From positions 744,001-808,000 of the forward strand of contig NZ_CP013650.1 in NCBI RefSeq assembly GCF_001466725.1: DNA of 64,000 nt, in the 5' to 3' direction. Under the pieces are notes generated by a model. It was not told where the DNA came from, searched no databases, and saw only the letters and a program-made list of their open reading frames with translations. Each line of letters opens with the position of its first letter. Positions within the stretch are counted from its first letter, which is position 1. Positions 8,939 through 18,645 of the stretch are shown here, in pieces. Both the position numbers and the translations under genes were made by a program. The DNA is from Lacimicrobium alkaliphilum. GTDB lineage: Bacteria; Pseudomonadota; Gammaproteobacteria; Enterobacterales; Alteromonadaceae.

Positions 8939-10388
8939 GAGTGCAGCCGCCAGTCTTAGCCTGAGCCTTGAACCTGATGCTTCCCAGCCCCGTTATCGTC
9001 AGATTGAATTACAGTTGCGTCACTTAATCGACCATGGGCGGCTGAAAGCAGGCGATAAACTGCCCTCATCCCGTGAGTTGGCGCAAAGCCTTGGTGTGTC
9101 CAGAACCAGCACATTGAACGCATACAATCAGTTGATTGCCGAGGGGTTTGTGATCAGTAAAGCCAGAAAAGGCCTGTTTGTTGCTCAGAATTCCCCTGTT
9201 TCGCAGCCACAATGCCTTGCTGCCCATCTGGTTCAGCCTGCAACAGCCTCTTCACAGCAAAGCAGCATTGATAGTTTTGACTCTGGCGCCGATGTCAGTC
9301 GGTTTCCCCATCGGCAGTGGGCCAATTGTATGAAACGCGGCTGGCTCAAACCTGATGCGGATTTGTTAAATGGCAGCTATACCAGCGGTTTACCGGTACT
9401 AAGACAACAGGTAGTAGAGTATCTGCGCCAGCTCAGGGGCCTGGATTGCTACCCGCAGCAGATAGTGATTACCGCCGGTAACCGTGACGCCTTAACGATT
9501 CTGAGTCAGGCCTTGTGTACCACTGCAGGCAATATCTGGCTGGAAAATCCCTGTTACCGGCCCATGCAGGGTTTGCTGTCTATGTTGCACCGTCCACCGC
9601 TGCCCCTGAGCATAGATGAACAGGGGGCACAACTGCCGCAAACAGACGCTTGCAGTGGTATGGTTATTCTGACCCCCAATCGTCAGTACCCTCTGGGTAT
9701 GGTGATGAGCCCCCAGAGGCGGGCCCAATGGCTGAGCTGGCAACAACAGTGCCTGGCGGCCGGCCATTCACTGTGGCTGGTTGAAGATGATTATGACAAT
9801 GAGTTTATTTATCAGGGCCGCAGCCATGTGCCACTGATGCAACTGGATCGGCAGCAGGGGACATTTTTCCTTGGCAGCTTTTCCAAGGTGTTGTTCCGTG
9901 GTCTGCGGCTGGGCTTTATTGTGGCGCCGGCTGAGCAGGCTGCGCGACTCCGGCAGGCTCAGAATGTATTGAGCAATTCAGCGGCGCTCACCAGTCAGCC
10001 GGCACTGGCGGAATTTATCCAAAGTGGTGAGTTTGCACGCCATCTGCGGCGTATGCGCCGTCACTATCTGGGCAACAGAAACCTGTTACTTGAGGCACTT
10101 GAACCGCTGTCGCCCTGGCTGGACTGGCAAAAAACTCAGGGTGGCATGCATTTACTGGCAATGCTTAAACCACAGTGGCAGTACACAGATCGTATTGAGT
10201 ATGTTGATCAGCGCATAGCTCAACTGGCACTGAAGAAGGGACTGAAACTCAACACCTTGTCTGAGCATTACTTCACCCCGCCAGTGTCCCAGGGATTTAT
10301 TCTGGGGTTTAGCCAGCTACAAGAGGACAAACTGCAGGATCAAATCCGGATATTAGCGGATGCCTTACAGCAGATATTGAACTACTGA
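8937..10388 (+). CDS. MocR-family PLP-dependent transcriptional regulator
   Basis: A 483-residue fusion of a GntR-type winged helix (residues about 15-80, including GDKLPSSRELAQSLGVSRTS) and a fold-type I aminotransferase domain (about 115-475). Lys317 in SFSKVLFRG is the expected pyridoxal-phosphate Schiff-base lysine, and VEDDYDNEF precedes it at the usual distance for the PLP-ring Asp. MocR proteins use the aminotransferase domain as an effector sensor and not as an enzyme. The gene is divergent from the PNPOx-like flavoprotein, its likely target, and is followed by an RND efflux pair on the same strand. Confidence 0.9.
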   Translation: MSAAASLSLSLEPDASQPRYRQIELQLRHLIDHGRLKAGDKLPSSRELAQSLGVSRTSTLNAYNQLIAEGFVISKARKGLFVAQNSPVSQPQCLAAHLVQPATASSQQSSIDSFDSGADVSRFPHRQWANCMKRGWLKPDADLLNGSYTSGLPVLRQQVVEYLRQLRGLDCYPQQIVITAGNRDALTILSQALCTTAGNIWLENPCYRPMQGLLSMLHRPPLPLSIDEQGAQLPQTDACSGMVILTPNRQYPLGMVMSPQRRAQWLSWQQQCLAAGHSLWLVEDDYDNEFIYQGRSHVPLMQLDRQQGTFFLGSFSKVLFRGLRLGFIVAPAEQAARLRQAQNVLSNSAALTSQPALAEFIQSGEFARHLRRMRRHYLGNRNLLLEALEPLSPWLDWQKTQGGMHLLAMLKPQWQYTDRIEYVDQRIAQLALKKGLKLNTLSEHYFTPPVSQGFILGFSQLQEDKLQDQIRILADALQQILNY

Positions 10389-10465
10389 TCTGCCTGCGCT
10401 TCTATACCGTAACGTGATTAAATAGTTATGTCAGGAAATCAGAACTATCGGTAGCAGGGATATTT

Positions 10466-11572
10466 ATGAACAATTCAGTCCTCAACAACTCCAGGCCGTG
10501 GCTCGCTGCGGCCTTATGTTATCTGTGCAGTCTGTTCGTGGACGCACAGGAGTTAGTGGAAGTAGAAGGCACCAAAGTGACACAGCAGGCAATCAAACAG
10601 CAGGTGCCCCTCAGTGGCACACTGGTGTCACTGAAGATGGGCTGGTTGTCTGCGCAGGTTGACGGACTGGTGACCGGGATTTTTGCCGACCAGGGTGAGC
10701 GTGTTGAGCAGGGGCAGGTGTTGTTGCAGTTGGACGACGAACTGGTGCGTTTCGCTGTCGCTTCAGCCCATGCACAGGCTGCTGTAGCTGAAGAATCCCT
10801 GAGCGATTCGCGCAGACGCCTTGAGGACGCCCGCGCACTGACCTCACAACAAAGTATTGCCGAAACCGAAGTTGAAGCACTCGCCTCCGAGGTGCGTGCA
10901 GCCGAAGCGCGCTGGCAAGGGGCAAAGGCCGAAGCGCAGCGTCTGCAGGCCAGCCTTGAGCGACATCAGTTACGGGCGCCCTTTAGCGGCGTGATTACAG
11001 GCCGTGATATTGATGTGGGTGAATGGGTGAGTCCGGGAACAGGGTTGCTGGAGCTGACTGGCACCGATACGTTGGTTGCTGATTTTAAGGTGCCCCAGCG
11101 TTTTTTTGGCCGGGTCGATCAACACACCCGTCTGCAACTGAGCTTTGAAGGGTATCCGCAACAGAAATCTGAGTATCCGGTGCATCGTCGTATCCCCGCA
11201 GCAACACAAGGCAGTCGCAGCTTTGGCCTGCGAGTGCAGCTTGAACCGCAGGCGGACGATGGGTCTCAGTGGTATCCGGGTATGTCGGTGTCGGCGCAAA
11301 TGATACTGGATATGGGGCGCAGCGAAGTCACCGTACCCAATGACGCTCTGATTCGTCATCCTGACGGCCGCATTACAGTTTGGTTGGCACAGCAGAATGC
11401 CCAGTGGGGGAAGCAGAGCCGCGTCAGGGAAGTTCAGGTGGAAACAGGCCTGCAATTTGAAAACAGCATTGAGATCCGCAAGGGCCTCAGTGGTGGTGAA
11501 ATTGTGATTGTGCGTGGCAACGAAGCACTGAATCGGGATCAGCAGATTATTCTGCAACAGGCCGGTCGCTGA
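10466..11572 (+). CDS. RND efflux membrane fusion protein (periplasmic adaptor)
   Basis: A 368-residue HlyD/AcrA-type adaptor with an N-terminal signal or anchor segment (about residues 10-28). The order is lipoyl half (VSAQVDGLV-type strand, here LSAQVDGLVTGIFADQG), a coiled-coil hairpin (about 95-160, Ala/Glu/Arg-rich), the second lipoyl half (LRAPFSGVITGRDIDVGEWV), then beta-barrel and membrane-proximal domains. It links the inner-membrane pump encoded 1 bp downstream to an outer-membrane channel. No TolC-like gene is adjacent, so a shared channel elsewhere is likely. Signal residues and order are seen; the substrate is unknown. Confidence 0.9.
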   Translation: MNNSVLNNSRPWLAAALCYLCSLFVDAQELVEVEGTKVTQQAIKQQVPLSGTLVSLKMGWLSAQVDGLVTGIFADQGERVEQGQVLLQLDDELVRFAVASAHAQAAVAEESLSDSRRRLEDARALTSQQSIAETEVEALASEVRAAEARWQGAKAEAQRLQASLERHQLRAPFSGVITGRDIDVGEWVSPGTGLLELTGTDTLVADFKVPQRFFGRVDQHTRLQLSFEGYPQQKSEYPVHRRIPAATQGSRSFGLRVQLEPQADDGSQWYPGMSVSAQMILDMGRSEVTVPNDALIRHPDGRITVWLAQQNAQWGKQSRVREVQVETGLQFENSIEIRKGLSGGEIVIVRGNEALNRDQQIILQQAGR

Positions 11573-11573
11573 T

Positions 11574-14500
11574 ATGTTTGCCGGTATAGTTCGACACGGC
11601 ATATTGGTGGCAGTGACGGTATTGATCATCGTGGTGCTTGGGATCTTAGCGGCTCAGCGTATTCCGGTGCAGATGATTCCGGATCTGGATGTGCGTACCA
11701 TCAGTGTGCAGACAAGCTGGCCCGGCGCCACCCCGCAGGATATTGAAAAGGAAATTCTGATTGAGCAGGAAGAATTCCTGCGTAATATTCCCTATCTGCA
11801 GCAACTGACATCCTCAGCCAGTCTGGGCAGCGCCCAGATAGAGATGGAGTTCCCATTCGGCGTGGATATTACTGAAACCCTTATTCGGGTCAACAATGCT
11901 CTGACCCAGGTACCCTCTTATCCGGTCAATGTGGATGAACCCCGGGTTTATGCCACTTCCTTTTCTGCAAATTCCTTTATGTATTTCCGTATCTCGCCCT
12001 TACCTGGCAATCCTGAGAATCTCGATATGGATATGATGCGTGACTACATCGAGGACAATGTACGCACCCATATGTCCAGTGTCGCCGGGGTGGCGGAGGT
12101 CAATGTGGGTGGAGGGGCTCGGCGACAGATTCAAATCCGCCTGGACGCCGATGCCTTGGTCCAGCAGGGGCTGACACTGGCGCAGGTGCGGGAAGCTATC
12201 AATCAGCGTAACCGCGATATCTCAGCTGGCGAAGTACAAAGTGGCAAGCGCCGCTATTTGCTCCGCACCCTTGGCCGCTTTGAGGATGTTGAGGATATCC
12301 GCCAGCTTATTCTGCGCCGTGAAGGCGACAGCATAGTGCGACTGGAAGATGTGGCAGAGGTGGAACTTGATCATTATAAGATCAGTTCTCTTTCTTTTGT
12401 CGACAATCAACCGGTTATCAGCCTGTCGGTACGCCGGGAAAGCGGCTCCAACGTTATCGATATTAAACAGGCTATGCTGGCCGAAGTCGAGGTCATCAAT
12501 CAGGATCTGTTGAATCCTCAGGGCATGGAACTGGCGCTGACCGCCGATGACGTGGTTTACGTGCAGGACTCAGTGTTCAATGTTTGGAAGAATCTTATTC
12601 TCGGTGCCTTGCTGGCAACCCTGATCATGTTCTTGTTTTTGCGCTCATTCAAGGCCACCGCCCTTGGCGTAGTGGGTATCCCGATATGCACTATCGCTGC
12701 CTTTCTGGGGTTGCTGCTGGCGGGACGAACCATCAATGTCATTTCTCTGGCCGGTATCGCCTTTGCCATTGGCATGACGCTGGATAACAGCATTGTGGTG
12801 CTGGAGAGCATCGAACTGGAACGACGCAAAGGACTGGACAAACTCAAAGCGGCAGTGGCGGGTGTGCAGAAAGTGTGGCCGGCAGTGCTGGCTTCGACCC
12901 TGACTACCGTTATGGTGTTTTTGCCTGTGGTGTTTATTGCCGAAGAAGCAGGCCAGTTGTATTCAGACATCGCCATCGCTATTTCTGCGTCGATATTGGT
13001 GTCCATGCTGGTGGCCATTACCGTGATCCCCACTGCCAGCGCCAGACTGAATTTCAGCGGTGCGGCTGGTCATCATCAGCATCAGGAGTCTTCGCAAAAC
13101 AGAGTGTTGGAGAGTATCAGCTGGATCCTGGCCACGGGCAAAAGACGATGGGGTTGTATTGCCATTACCCTGTTGTTAAGCCTTGCTATCGTAGTTTTTC
13201 TGACACCGCCGGCAGAATACCTGCCGGAAGGTGAAGAGCCAAAAACCTTTGCTTCCATGAATGCGCCACCGGGCTACAACCTCGACACTATGGCGCAGAT
13301 AGGTGAGGAGCTGAACGACTACTTTATGCCTTTTGTGGGCGCTGATCCGCAGGACTTTCATGCCGGTGAGGCAGCAGTGCCGGCCATGGCTTATCTGAAT
13401 ATGAGCATTAATCCCGAAAGCCTGAGAATTATCACTCAGTCGGTTAATCCCGGTGATATAGAAGCCCTGATGCAGGCGATTACCGATAAATACGAACAAT
13501 ACCCCGGTATGCGCGCCTTTGCGGCCCGCGGCTCCATCATCAGCAGTAACGATGGTGGTACCCGCAGTGTTAATCTGGATATCTCCGGCCCTGGTCTGGC
13601 TGATCTGTTCTCTGTGGCGCAGGCGGCCTATGCCAGGGCCGAAGAGATTTTCGATAATCCCCGCATACAGTCCCAGCCCGGCAGTTTGTCACTTGCACAG
13701 CCGCTGGTACAAATTCGTCCCGACTGGGCGCGTGCTGCCGAGCTTGGGTTGAGTGCTGAAGATATCGGCTTTGCAACGGCAGCGCTGACTGACGGCGCTT
13801 TTGTTAATGAGTTCTTCCTGCGTGATGACAAGATTGATATGTATCTGTACAGCCGTCACGGGCCAGGAGTAAACCTGCAATCGCTGCAGGAAATTCAGCT
13901 GCATACCCCTTCCGGTGAGAACGTGCCCTTGTCTGAACTGGCCCGGATAGAAGAGATCGTCGATACCAGCAATATTCGTCGTCTGGACGGGCAGCGTACC
14001 GTGACCCTGAATATCATCCCGCCCCGTTCGGTGGCGTTGGAGACCGGCGTGGCCCGGGTACGGGAGCAACTGGTGGAACACCTGCGCCGGACCGGCCAGG
14101 TGCGAGCCGGTGTGACCCTGAGTATATCCGGCGCAGCCGATCAGCTGGACGCCACCCGGGAGGCCCTTGGCAGCAATTATCTGGTGGCACTGACCATAGT
14201 GTATTTACTGATGGTGGCGATTTTCAGTCACTGGGGCTATCCGCTTTTGATCATGACCACTATCCCTCTGGGAATAGCCGGTGGTCTTGCCGGACTGGCG
14301 TTACTGAATCTGGTCGGCTCAGCCCTGCCCTTGTTTGGGCTGAGCCCGTTACACCAGCCATTTGATATGATTTCGATGCTCGGCTTTTTAATTCTGATGG
14401 GGACAGTGGTGAATAATCCGATACTGATTCTGCATCGTGCCATAGATAACGTAAAGCAACAGAGTATGGCTGCACTGGAGGCGGTCGAAGAGGCGGTAAG

Positions 14501-14717
14501 ATCAAGACTCCGGCCCATCACCATTTCTACTATTACGACGATATGTGGTCTGGCGCCGCTGGTATTTCTTCCCGGGGCCGGTACCGAATTATACCGGGGC
14601 GTGGGTGTGATCGTGATGGCCGGAATTATCGGGGCGACCCTGGTTACTCTGACGTTGTTGCCTGCTGTGACGGTTATTGTGCTGAACTGGCGTGACACAA
14701 AGCGGGTCGCAAGCTAA
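11574..14717 (+). CDS. RND efflux pump inner-membrane permease (AcrB family)
   Basis: A 1047-residue RND transporter, the normal length of the family. It has an N-terminal helix, two large periplasmic halves and twelve helices. The proton-relay helix 4 reads GMTLDNSIVVLESIELERR; the first Asp of the AcrB DD pair is present and the second is Asn, a variation also found in other RND proteins. The gene starts one base after the adaptor stop, so the pair is coupled. The family exports drugs, dyes or lipophilic compounds, driven by proton flux; nothing shown here fixes the substrate. Confidence 0.92.
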   Translation: MFAGIVRHGILVAVTVLIIVVLGILAAQRIPVQMIPDLDVRTISVQTSWPGATPQDIEKEILIEQEEFLRNIPYLQQLTSSASLGSAQIEMEFPFGVDITETLIRVNNALTQVPSYPVNVDEPRVYATSFSANSFMYFRISPLPGNPENLDMDMMRDYIEDNVRTHMSSVAGVAEVNVGGGARRQIQIRLDADALVQQGLTLAQVREAINQRNRDISAGEVQSGKRRYLLRTLGRFEDVEDIRQLILRREGDSIVRLEDVAEVELDHYKISSLSFVDNQPVISLSVRRESGSNVIDIKQAMLAEVEVINQDLLNPQGMELALTADDVVYVQDSVFNVWKNLILGALLATLIMFLFLRSFKATALGVVGIPICTIAAFLGLLLAGRTINVISLAGIAFAIGMTLDNSIVVLESIELERRKGLDKLKAAVAGVQKVWPAVLASTLTTVMVFLPVVFIAEEAGQLYSDIAIAISASILVSMLVAITVIPTASARLNFSGAAGHHQHQESSQNRVLESISWILATGKRRWGCIAITLLLSLAIVVFLTPPAEYLPEGEEPKTFASMNAPPGYNLDTMAQIGEELNDYFMPFVGADPQDFHAGEAAVPAMAYLNMSINPESLRIITQSVNPGDIEALMQAITDKYEQYPGMRAFAARGSIISSNDGGTRSVNLDISGPGLADLFSVAQAAYARAEEIFDNPRIQSQPGSLSLAQPLVQIRPDWARAAELGLSAEDIGFATAALTDGAFVNEFFLRDDKIDMYLYSRHGPGVNLQSLQEIQLHTPSGENVPLSELARIEEIVDTSNIRRLDGQRTVTLNIIPPRSVALETGVARVREQLVEHLRRTGQVRAGVTLSISGAADQLDATREALGSNYLVALTIVYLLMVAIFSHWGYPLLIMTTIPLGIAGGLAGLALLNLVGSALPLFGLSPLHQPFDMISMLGFLILMGTVVNNPILILHRAIDNVKQQSMAALEAVEEAVRSRLRPITISTITTICGLAPLVFLPGAGTELYRGVGVIVMAGIIGATLVTLTLLPAVTVIVLNWRDTKRVAS

Positions 14718-14774
14718 CTGATCCTGATACCCACTTATCCGTACTCAGAGTATCAATAGTTCAGATCCAGGCCG

Positions 14775-15128
14775 ATGCATCAGATAAAGCTTTTTTATGA
14801 TGGAAGTTGCCGGTTATGCCGTCACGAAATGCAGTGGCTGGCGCCTAAGCTTAAGGGCAAGTTGCAGATGGTGGATATCAGCGAGGATGGATTTTCCTCT
14901 TTCGCTGGCGTGGATAAAGCGCACATGATGTCGGTTCTGCATCTTTGGGATGGGCAAACCTTTATTACCGGTATTGACGCCAGTCTGTATTACTGGCGTC
15001 TGGCTGGCTTTCACTGGCTGGTAACACTACTGCGGCTGCCGCCTTGTTACTGGTTGGCCAGCAAAGCCTATGGTTACTGGGCCGCGAAACGTATGCAATG
15101 CACTGCAGGAGTGTGTGATGGCCGCTGA
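14775..15128 (+). CDS. DCC-family thiol-disulfide oxidoreductase-like protein
   Basis: A 117-residue protein of the DUF393/DCC family, named for the N-terminal DGSCRLC motif (residues about 10-16), a thioredoxin-like CxxC. The C-terminal half includes a hydrophobic stretch and a KAYGYWAAKRM segment typical of the family. Its end overlaps the start of the next gene by 11 bp, and the two are probably cotranslated. The cellular partner is not known. Confidence 0.82.
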   Translation: MHQIKLFYDGSCRLCRHEMQWLAPKLKGKLQMVDISEDGFSSFAGVDKAHMMSVLHLWDGQTFITGIDASLYYWRLAGFHWLVTLLRLPPCYWLASKAYGYWAAKRMQCTAGVCDGR

Positions 15129-15558
15129 TCAGCGAATTTCAATGCCTCCGATGATGCGTATTCTGGGCTATGCCGGATCAATCCCGTTTTTATTGCTGCC
15201 CTTGTTCTACTGGCAGCAGTGGTGGTTGTCTGAACTCCGGATATCGGTACTATTTCAATTGTACAGCTGTCTTATTCTGGGCTTTATGGCGGGAGTGCTC
15301 TGGCCGGTGCTGTATAAATCTGACCAGCCCACGCGCAGAGCAGGCTGGGTGGTAAGCTTTGTTGTGATGAGTTTTCTGGCATTCGCTTTATTGACAGGTT
15401 CGGCTTTGCTAATCCAGGCAGTCTTGTTTTTGAGCCTGCGGCTTTATGAAGTCTGTGCGGGGTTGGACCAGGCTTATCCCTGTGGCTATGTCTCGTTAAG
15501 AAGTCAGTTGACCGCAGTGGTAATACTTTGCCATCTGTGGATGTACTGGTTGATTTGA
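15118..15558 (+). CDS. DUF3429 membrane protein
   Basis: A 146-residue protein with about five membrane helices, resembling the DUF3429 family (start MRILGYAGSIPFLLLPLFYW, later FMAGVLWPVLY). The ATG at 15118 was chosen over an upstream in-frame start at 15070 because GCAGGAG lies eight bases before it and the protein then begins in register with the family. It overlaps the DCC gene by 11 bp. The role is unknown; in many marine gammaproteobacteria it accompanies photolyase or redox genes, but none is next to it here. Confidence 0.75.
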   Translation: MAADQRISMPPMMRILGYAGSIPFLLLPLFYWQQWWLSELRISVLFQLYSCLILGFMAGVLWPVLYKSDQPTRRAGWVVSFVVMSFLAFALLTGSALLIQAVLFLSLRLYEVCAGLDQAYPCGYVSLRSQLTAVVILCHLWMYWLI

Positions 15559-15580
15559 CGCCCTTGCTCCGACGAATGAC

Positions 15581-18505
15581 TCAGGCCGATTTACTGCCAA
15601 TAGGTGTCGGTCCCGGAGGGCTTCTCCATACTCTGACACTGTTACGGCCCGTTGATTTTGCCTGATAAAGCGCTTTATCGGCTTCGATAAGTAAGCGCCG
15701 GTAATCATCCAGTGCCACACTGCCACTTATGCCTGTGCTTACCGTGAGGGTCAGTCCGAAACCAAGATGGCTGTAATCGGCATGCTGGATTTGCTGGCGG
15801 ATACGTTCACAGATCTCCGTGGCCCTTTGCACATCAACCCCTGGCATCACCAAAGAGAACTCTTCACCACCCCAGCGGGCCGCATGATCTTCCTCGCGGC
15901 AATTACTGGCTATCACTGAGGCGACCGCCTGAATGGCTCTGTCACCGACATCGTGAGACCAGCGATCATTCACCAGTTTAAAATTATCAATATCGATAAT
16001 GGCGAGAAAATAACCATGATGCTGGGTAGGATTCTGACTGAGCCGCTTAAGGTAATTGTCAAAGGAGCGCCTGTTTGCCAGGCCGGTAAGGGGATCCTGC
16101 ATAGCCTGTTGTTCGAATAATTTTGCCTGTTGCTGAATTTTTTGAGTTTGCAGTTCGACCTGTGAACGGAGCTCTCTGGCATGAGCGCGCAATACATGCT
16201 CTCTGGCACGGATAAACGCGATCAACATCAATAATGCCAGCAGCAGTGCACCGGCAATGACTTCAGTGCGCTGCCAGAAATAGGGCTGCACTGTCATTTC
16301 CAGATTCAGCATGCGACTGTCTGCCTTTGCCCCGGCACCGGGGTAACTGGCTTTGACTTTAAAACGGTACTCACCGGGAGCAAGGTTGGTATATTCAGCC
16401 ACGGGCACGCTACCTCTGGCTACCCAGCCATTATCAAATCCTTCCAGCCAGGTATGGTACTCGATGGCATCGGGCAGGATATAGCCCAGTCCGGCGAACC
16501 TGAATTGTATCCTGCGGGTATCGGCAGCCAGTTCAAGGCTATTGGTTACCGGCAGCGTCAGACCATCTACTTCTATGCTTTCCAGTACGACCGGTACTGC
16601 AAAGTCACTCAGCTCTTTGATATTGTCCGGATTAACCCGGGTAACGCCTTTAGCGGTGGCAATCCATATATTGCCGTTTGAGTCCTTGGTGATGGCCGGA
16701 CTTGAGGTGCCATTGGCCTGATGGCTGAGCATGCCCTCTCCGCTGGAAAAGACCCTGACATCCGCCTGTTCCAGTAAGCCGTCAGCCAGCGCATGAGCCT
16801 GTTGCAGCGGCATCCTGACCATACCCAGATTTGAGGATAACCACAGATTCTGTTTGCTGTCTTCAGTTACCTGAAACAGCTTCTGAATCGGAAAACCCTG
16901 CTGCTGGCCAATGATACTCAGGCTCTGATCATGATAACGGTATCGAACCAGCCCACGATCCGTCGCCAGCCACATATATTCACCATCCTTGCCGGCATAG
17001 AAGCCATATACTGAACTGGTGTTATCCAGATGTTCCAGTGTCAGGGTTTGCATGCCGTCCCGGGTATAAATGGCGGCACCAGATTCTGTGCCAATCCAGA
17101 TATCATCATTGTGATCCTCAGCCAGCGCCATCACATAATCATCCAGCAATCCGTTGGTCCGACTGTAGTGGCTGATCCCCTGCTGGTTGATTCTGTTCAA
17201 TCCCTGAGAGGTCCCGGCCCATATATTTCCCTCATGATCCGCAAGCACCGCTCTGACCTGGTTTGAGGCCAGGCCCTGCTCCATGGTGATTTGCCGGAAC
17301 TGATTGTCGTCACCGAGAAGCAGTAACCCGTGCTGGTGAGTACCGATTAGCAATTTGTCAGCTTGTTGTGCCAGGCTCAGTATGGAGGGCAACGGCGTTT
17401 CTTTTAAAGGCAGCGGAACAGGCTCAGCGATATTACCTTCAATGCGGGCCAGGCCATGACTGGTGCCCACCATAATGCTGTTGTCATCGGTATTTAATAC
17501 GCTGCGTACATAATCACCGGGTAGCCCCTGTTGCGTGCTGATGGTGCTGAAGTTAGCCGTTCGTATTCTTACCAGACCAGAGTTGGTGCCAATCCAGAGG
17601 CTATTTTCGGCGTCCTGGAACAGCGCTTTGATACGGCTATCCGGCAGTCCGTGTTGGGGTCCCATACGGTCAATCTGTTGATCGACTATCCTGTACAGCT
17701 CGCCTCTGGAGGTGCCGATCCACAATGCGCCCTGATCATCAGCCAGCAACTGGCTGATGCCTTTATTCAATTGCTCCGGGAGAAAAGCCCTGAAGGTATC
17801 GCCCTGACCGCGGTAGAGACCGGTTTCGGCTCCGATAATCAGTTTGCCACTCTGATCTTCGGTGATGCTGATTACCGGAACGGATGGGATATCACGGATC
17901 AGCGTCAGCATACTTTGTGTCATTCTTACCAGGCCGCTGGCTGTACCTACCCACAGATTGCCGAGATTATCTTCATGCAGGGTCTCAATGGTCAGAGACG
18001 GAAGCCCGTCGGCGGCGGTAAAATGTCTGATGTTCTGCTCTGAATCAATTCTGAACAGTCCCTTACTGTTGGTGGCCAGCCAGATATTGGCTTTTCTGTC
18101 CTGGAGCACATAATTAATCCGGGCATCAAGGTGGGGCATGGGCTGCCATTGATGGTCACTATAACGGGAAAATGCGCCTCTTGAGCCGGCGGCAAGCAAT
18201 TCACCCTCTGGTGTGACGCTCAGGGCACGGATACCGGAGTCATTCAGCGTCTCCACGGTGTCGCTGCCAAAACGGCTAAACTCGCGACCGTTAAATCTGA
18301 CCACTCCTTCCCAGGTTGCAAACCACAGGTAGCCATCCGGGGTTTGTCTGATGCTGTTGACACTGTTGTGCGGCAGGCCCTGTTGATCGCTCCAGTGCTC
18401 AATAAAATAATCCGACAAAGGTGTCGGTTCGGCGACGACTTTATTGCTGAACAAAATTGCCGCCAGCATAAGAAAGCCAAAGATTTTGAGTAAGAGGGTG
18501 GACAT
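15581..18505 (-). CDS. Periplasmic-propeller diguanylate cyclase
   Basis: A 974-residue transmembrane signalling enzyme. After a signal/anchor segment it has two-component-type sensor propeller repeats (many NSLWIGT and GNIWAGT blades, residues about 35-620), a Y_Y_Y beta domain (about 680-745), one membrane helix (near 760), a coiled linker and a GGDEF domain. The active motif is GGEEF at about 879-883, preceded by an intact RxxD inhibitory site (REED), so it should make cyclic di-GMP from GTP and be product-inhibited. The ATG at 18505 was preferred to one at 18553 because it directly starts the signal peptide. It is divergent from pyrC. Confidence 0.9.
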   Translation of the reverse strand: MSTLLLKIFGFLMLAAILFSNKVVAEPTPLSDYFIEHWSDQQGLPHNSVNSIRQTPDGYLWFATWEGVVRFNGREFSRFGSDTVETLNDSGIRALSVTPEGELLAAGSRGAFSRYSDHQWQPMPHLDARINYVLQDRKANIWLATNSKGLFRIDSEQNIRHFTAADGLPSLTIETLHEDNLGNLWVGTASGLVRMTQSMLTLIRDIPSVPVISITEDQSGKLIIGAETGLYRGQGDTFRAFLPEQLNKGISQLLADDQGALWIGTSRGELYRIVDQQIDRMGPQHGLPDSRIKALFQDAENSLWIGTNSGLVRIRTANFSTISTQQGLPGDYVRSVLNTDDNSIMVGTSHGLARIEGNIAEPVPLPLKETPLPSILSLAQQADKLLIGTHQHGLLLLGDDNQFRQITMEQGLASNQVRAVLADHEGNIWAGTSQGLNRINQQGISHYSRTNGLLDDYVMALAEDHNDDIWIGTESGAAIYTRDGMQTLTLEHLDNTSSVYGFYAGKDGEYMWLATDRGLVRYRYHDQSLSIIGQQQGFPIQKLFQVTEDSKQNLWLSSNLGMVRMPLQQAHALADGLLEQADVRVFSSGEGMLSHQANGTSSPAITKDSNGNIWIATAKGVTRVNPDNIKELSDFAVPVVLESIEVDGLTLPVTNSLELAADTRRIQFRFAGLGYILPDAIEYHTWLEGFDNGWVARGSVPVAEYTNLAPGEYRFKVKASYPGAGAKADSRMLNLEMTVQPYFWQRTEVIAGALLLALLMLIAFIRAREHVLRAHARELRSQVELQTQKIQQQAKLFEQQAMQDPLTGLANRRSFDNYLKRLSQNPTQHHGYFLAIIDIDNFKLVNDRWSHDVGDRAIQAVASVIASNCREEDHAARWGGEEFSLVMPGVDVQRATEICERIRQQIQHADYSHLGFGLTLTVSTGISGSVALDDYRRLLIEADKALYQAKSTGRNSVRVWRSPPGPTPIGSKSA

Positions 18506-18545
18506 GATCAGACTCTGATATTGCTCTGTGGCTATAATACCTGCC

Positions 18546-18564
18546 CTGTACAAAGTCTGTACAG
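18546..18564. promoter_or_regulatory. Dyad between the diguanylate cyclase and pyrC
   Basis: CTGTAC and GTACAG form a perfect 6-bp inverted repeat around a 7-bp spacer, in the 140-bp region between the two divergent starts. It could be an operator for either gene. The spacing does not match a LexA box. Confidence 0.35.
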
Positions 18565-18645
18565 AAAAAAGGGCCAGAGTTTAGGGCGCGGTCTGGTCGA
18601 ATCTGTCATAATTAGTCCGGGATTGATATCAACTTCAGGGGATCT

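Noticed and set aside
12557..13033. 158-residue antisense frame within the RND permease gene
   Set aside because: It is a by-product of the codon use of the permease; its Met/Ser/Thr/Ala-rich composition is typical of antisense shadows.
18546..18564. LexA box upstream of pyrC
   Set aside because: The dyad is CTGTAC-N7-GTACAG; a LexA box needs CTGT-N8-ACAG, which does not fit.
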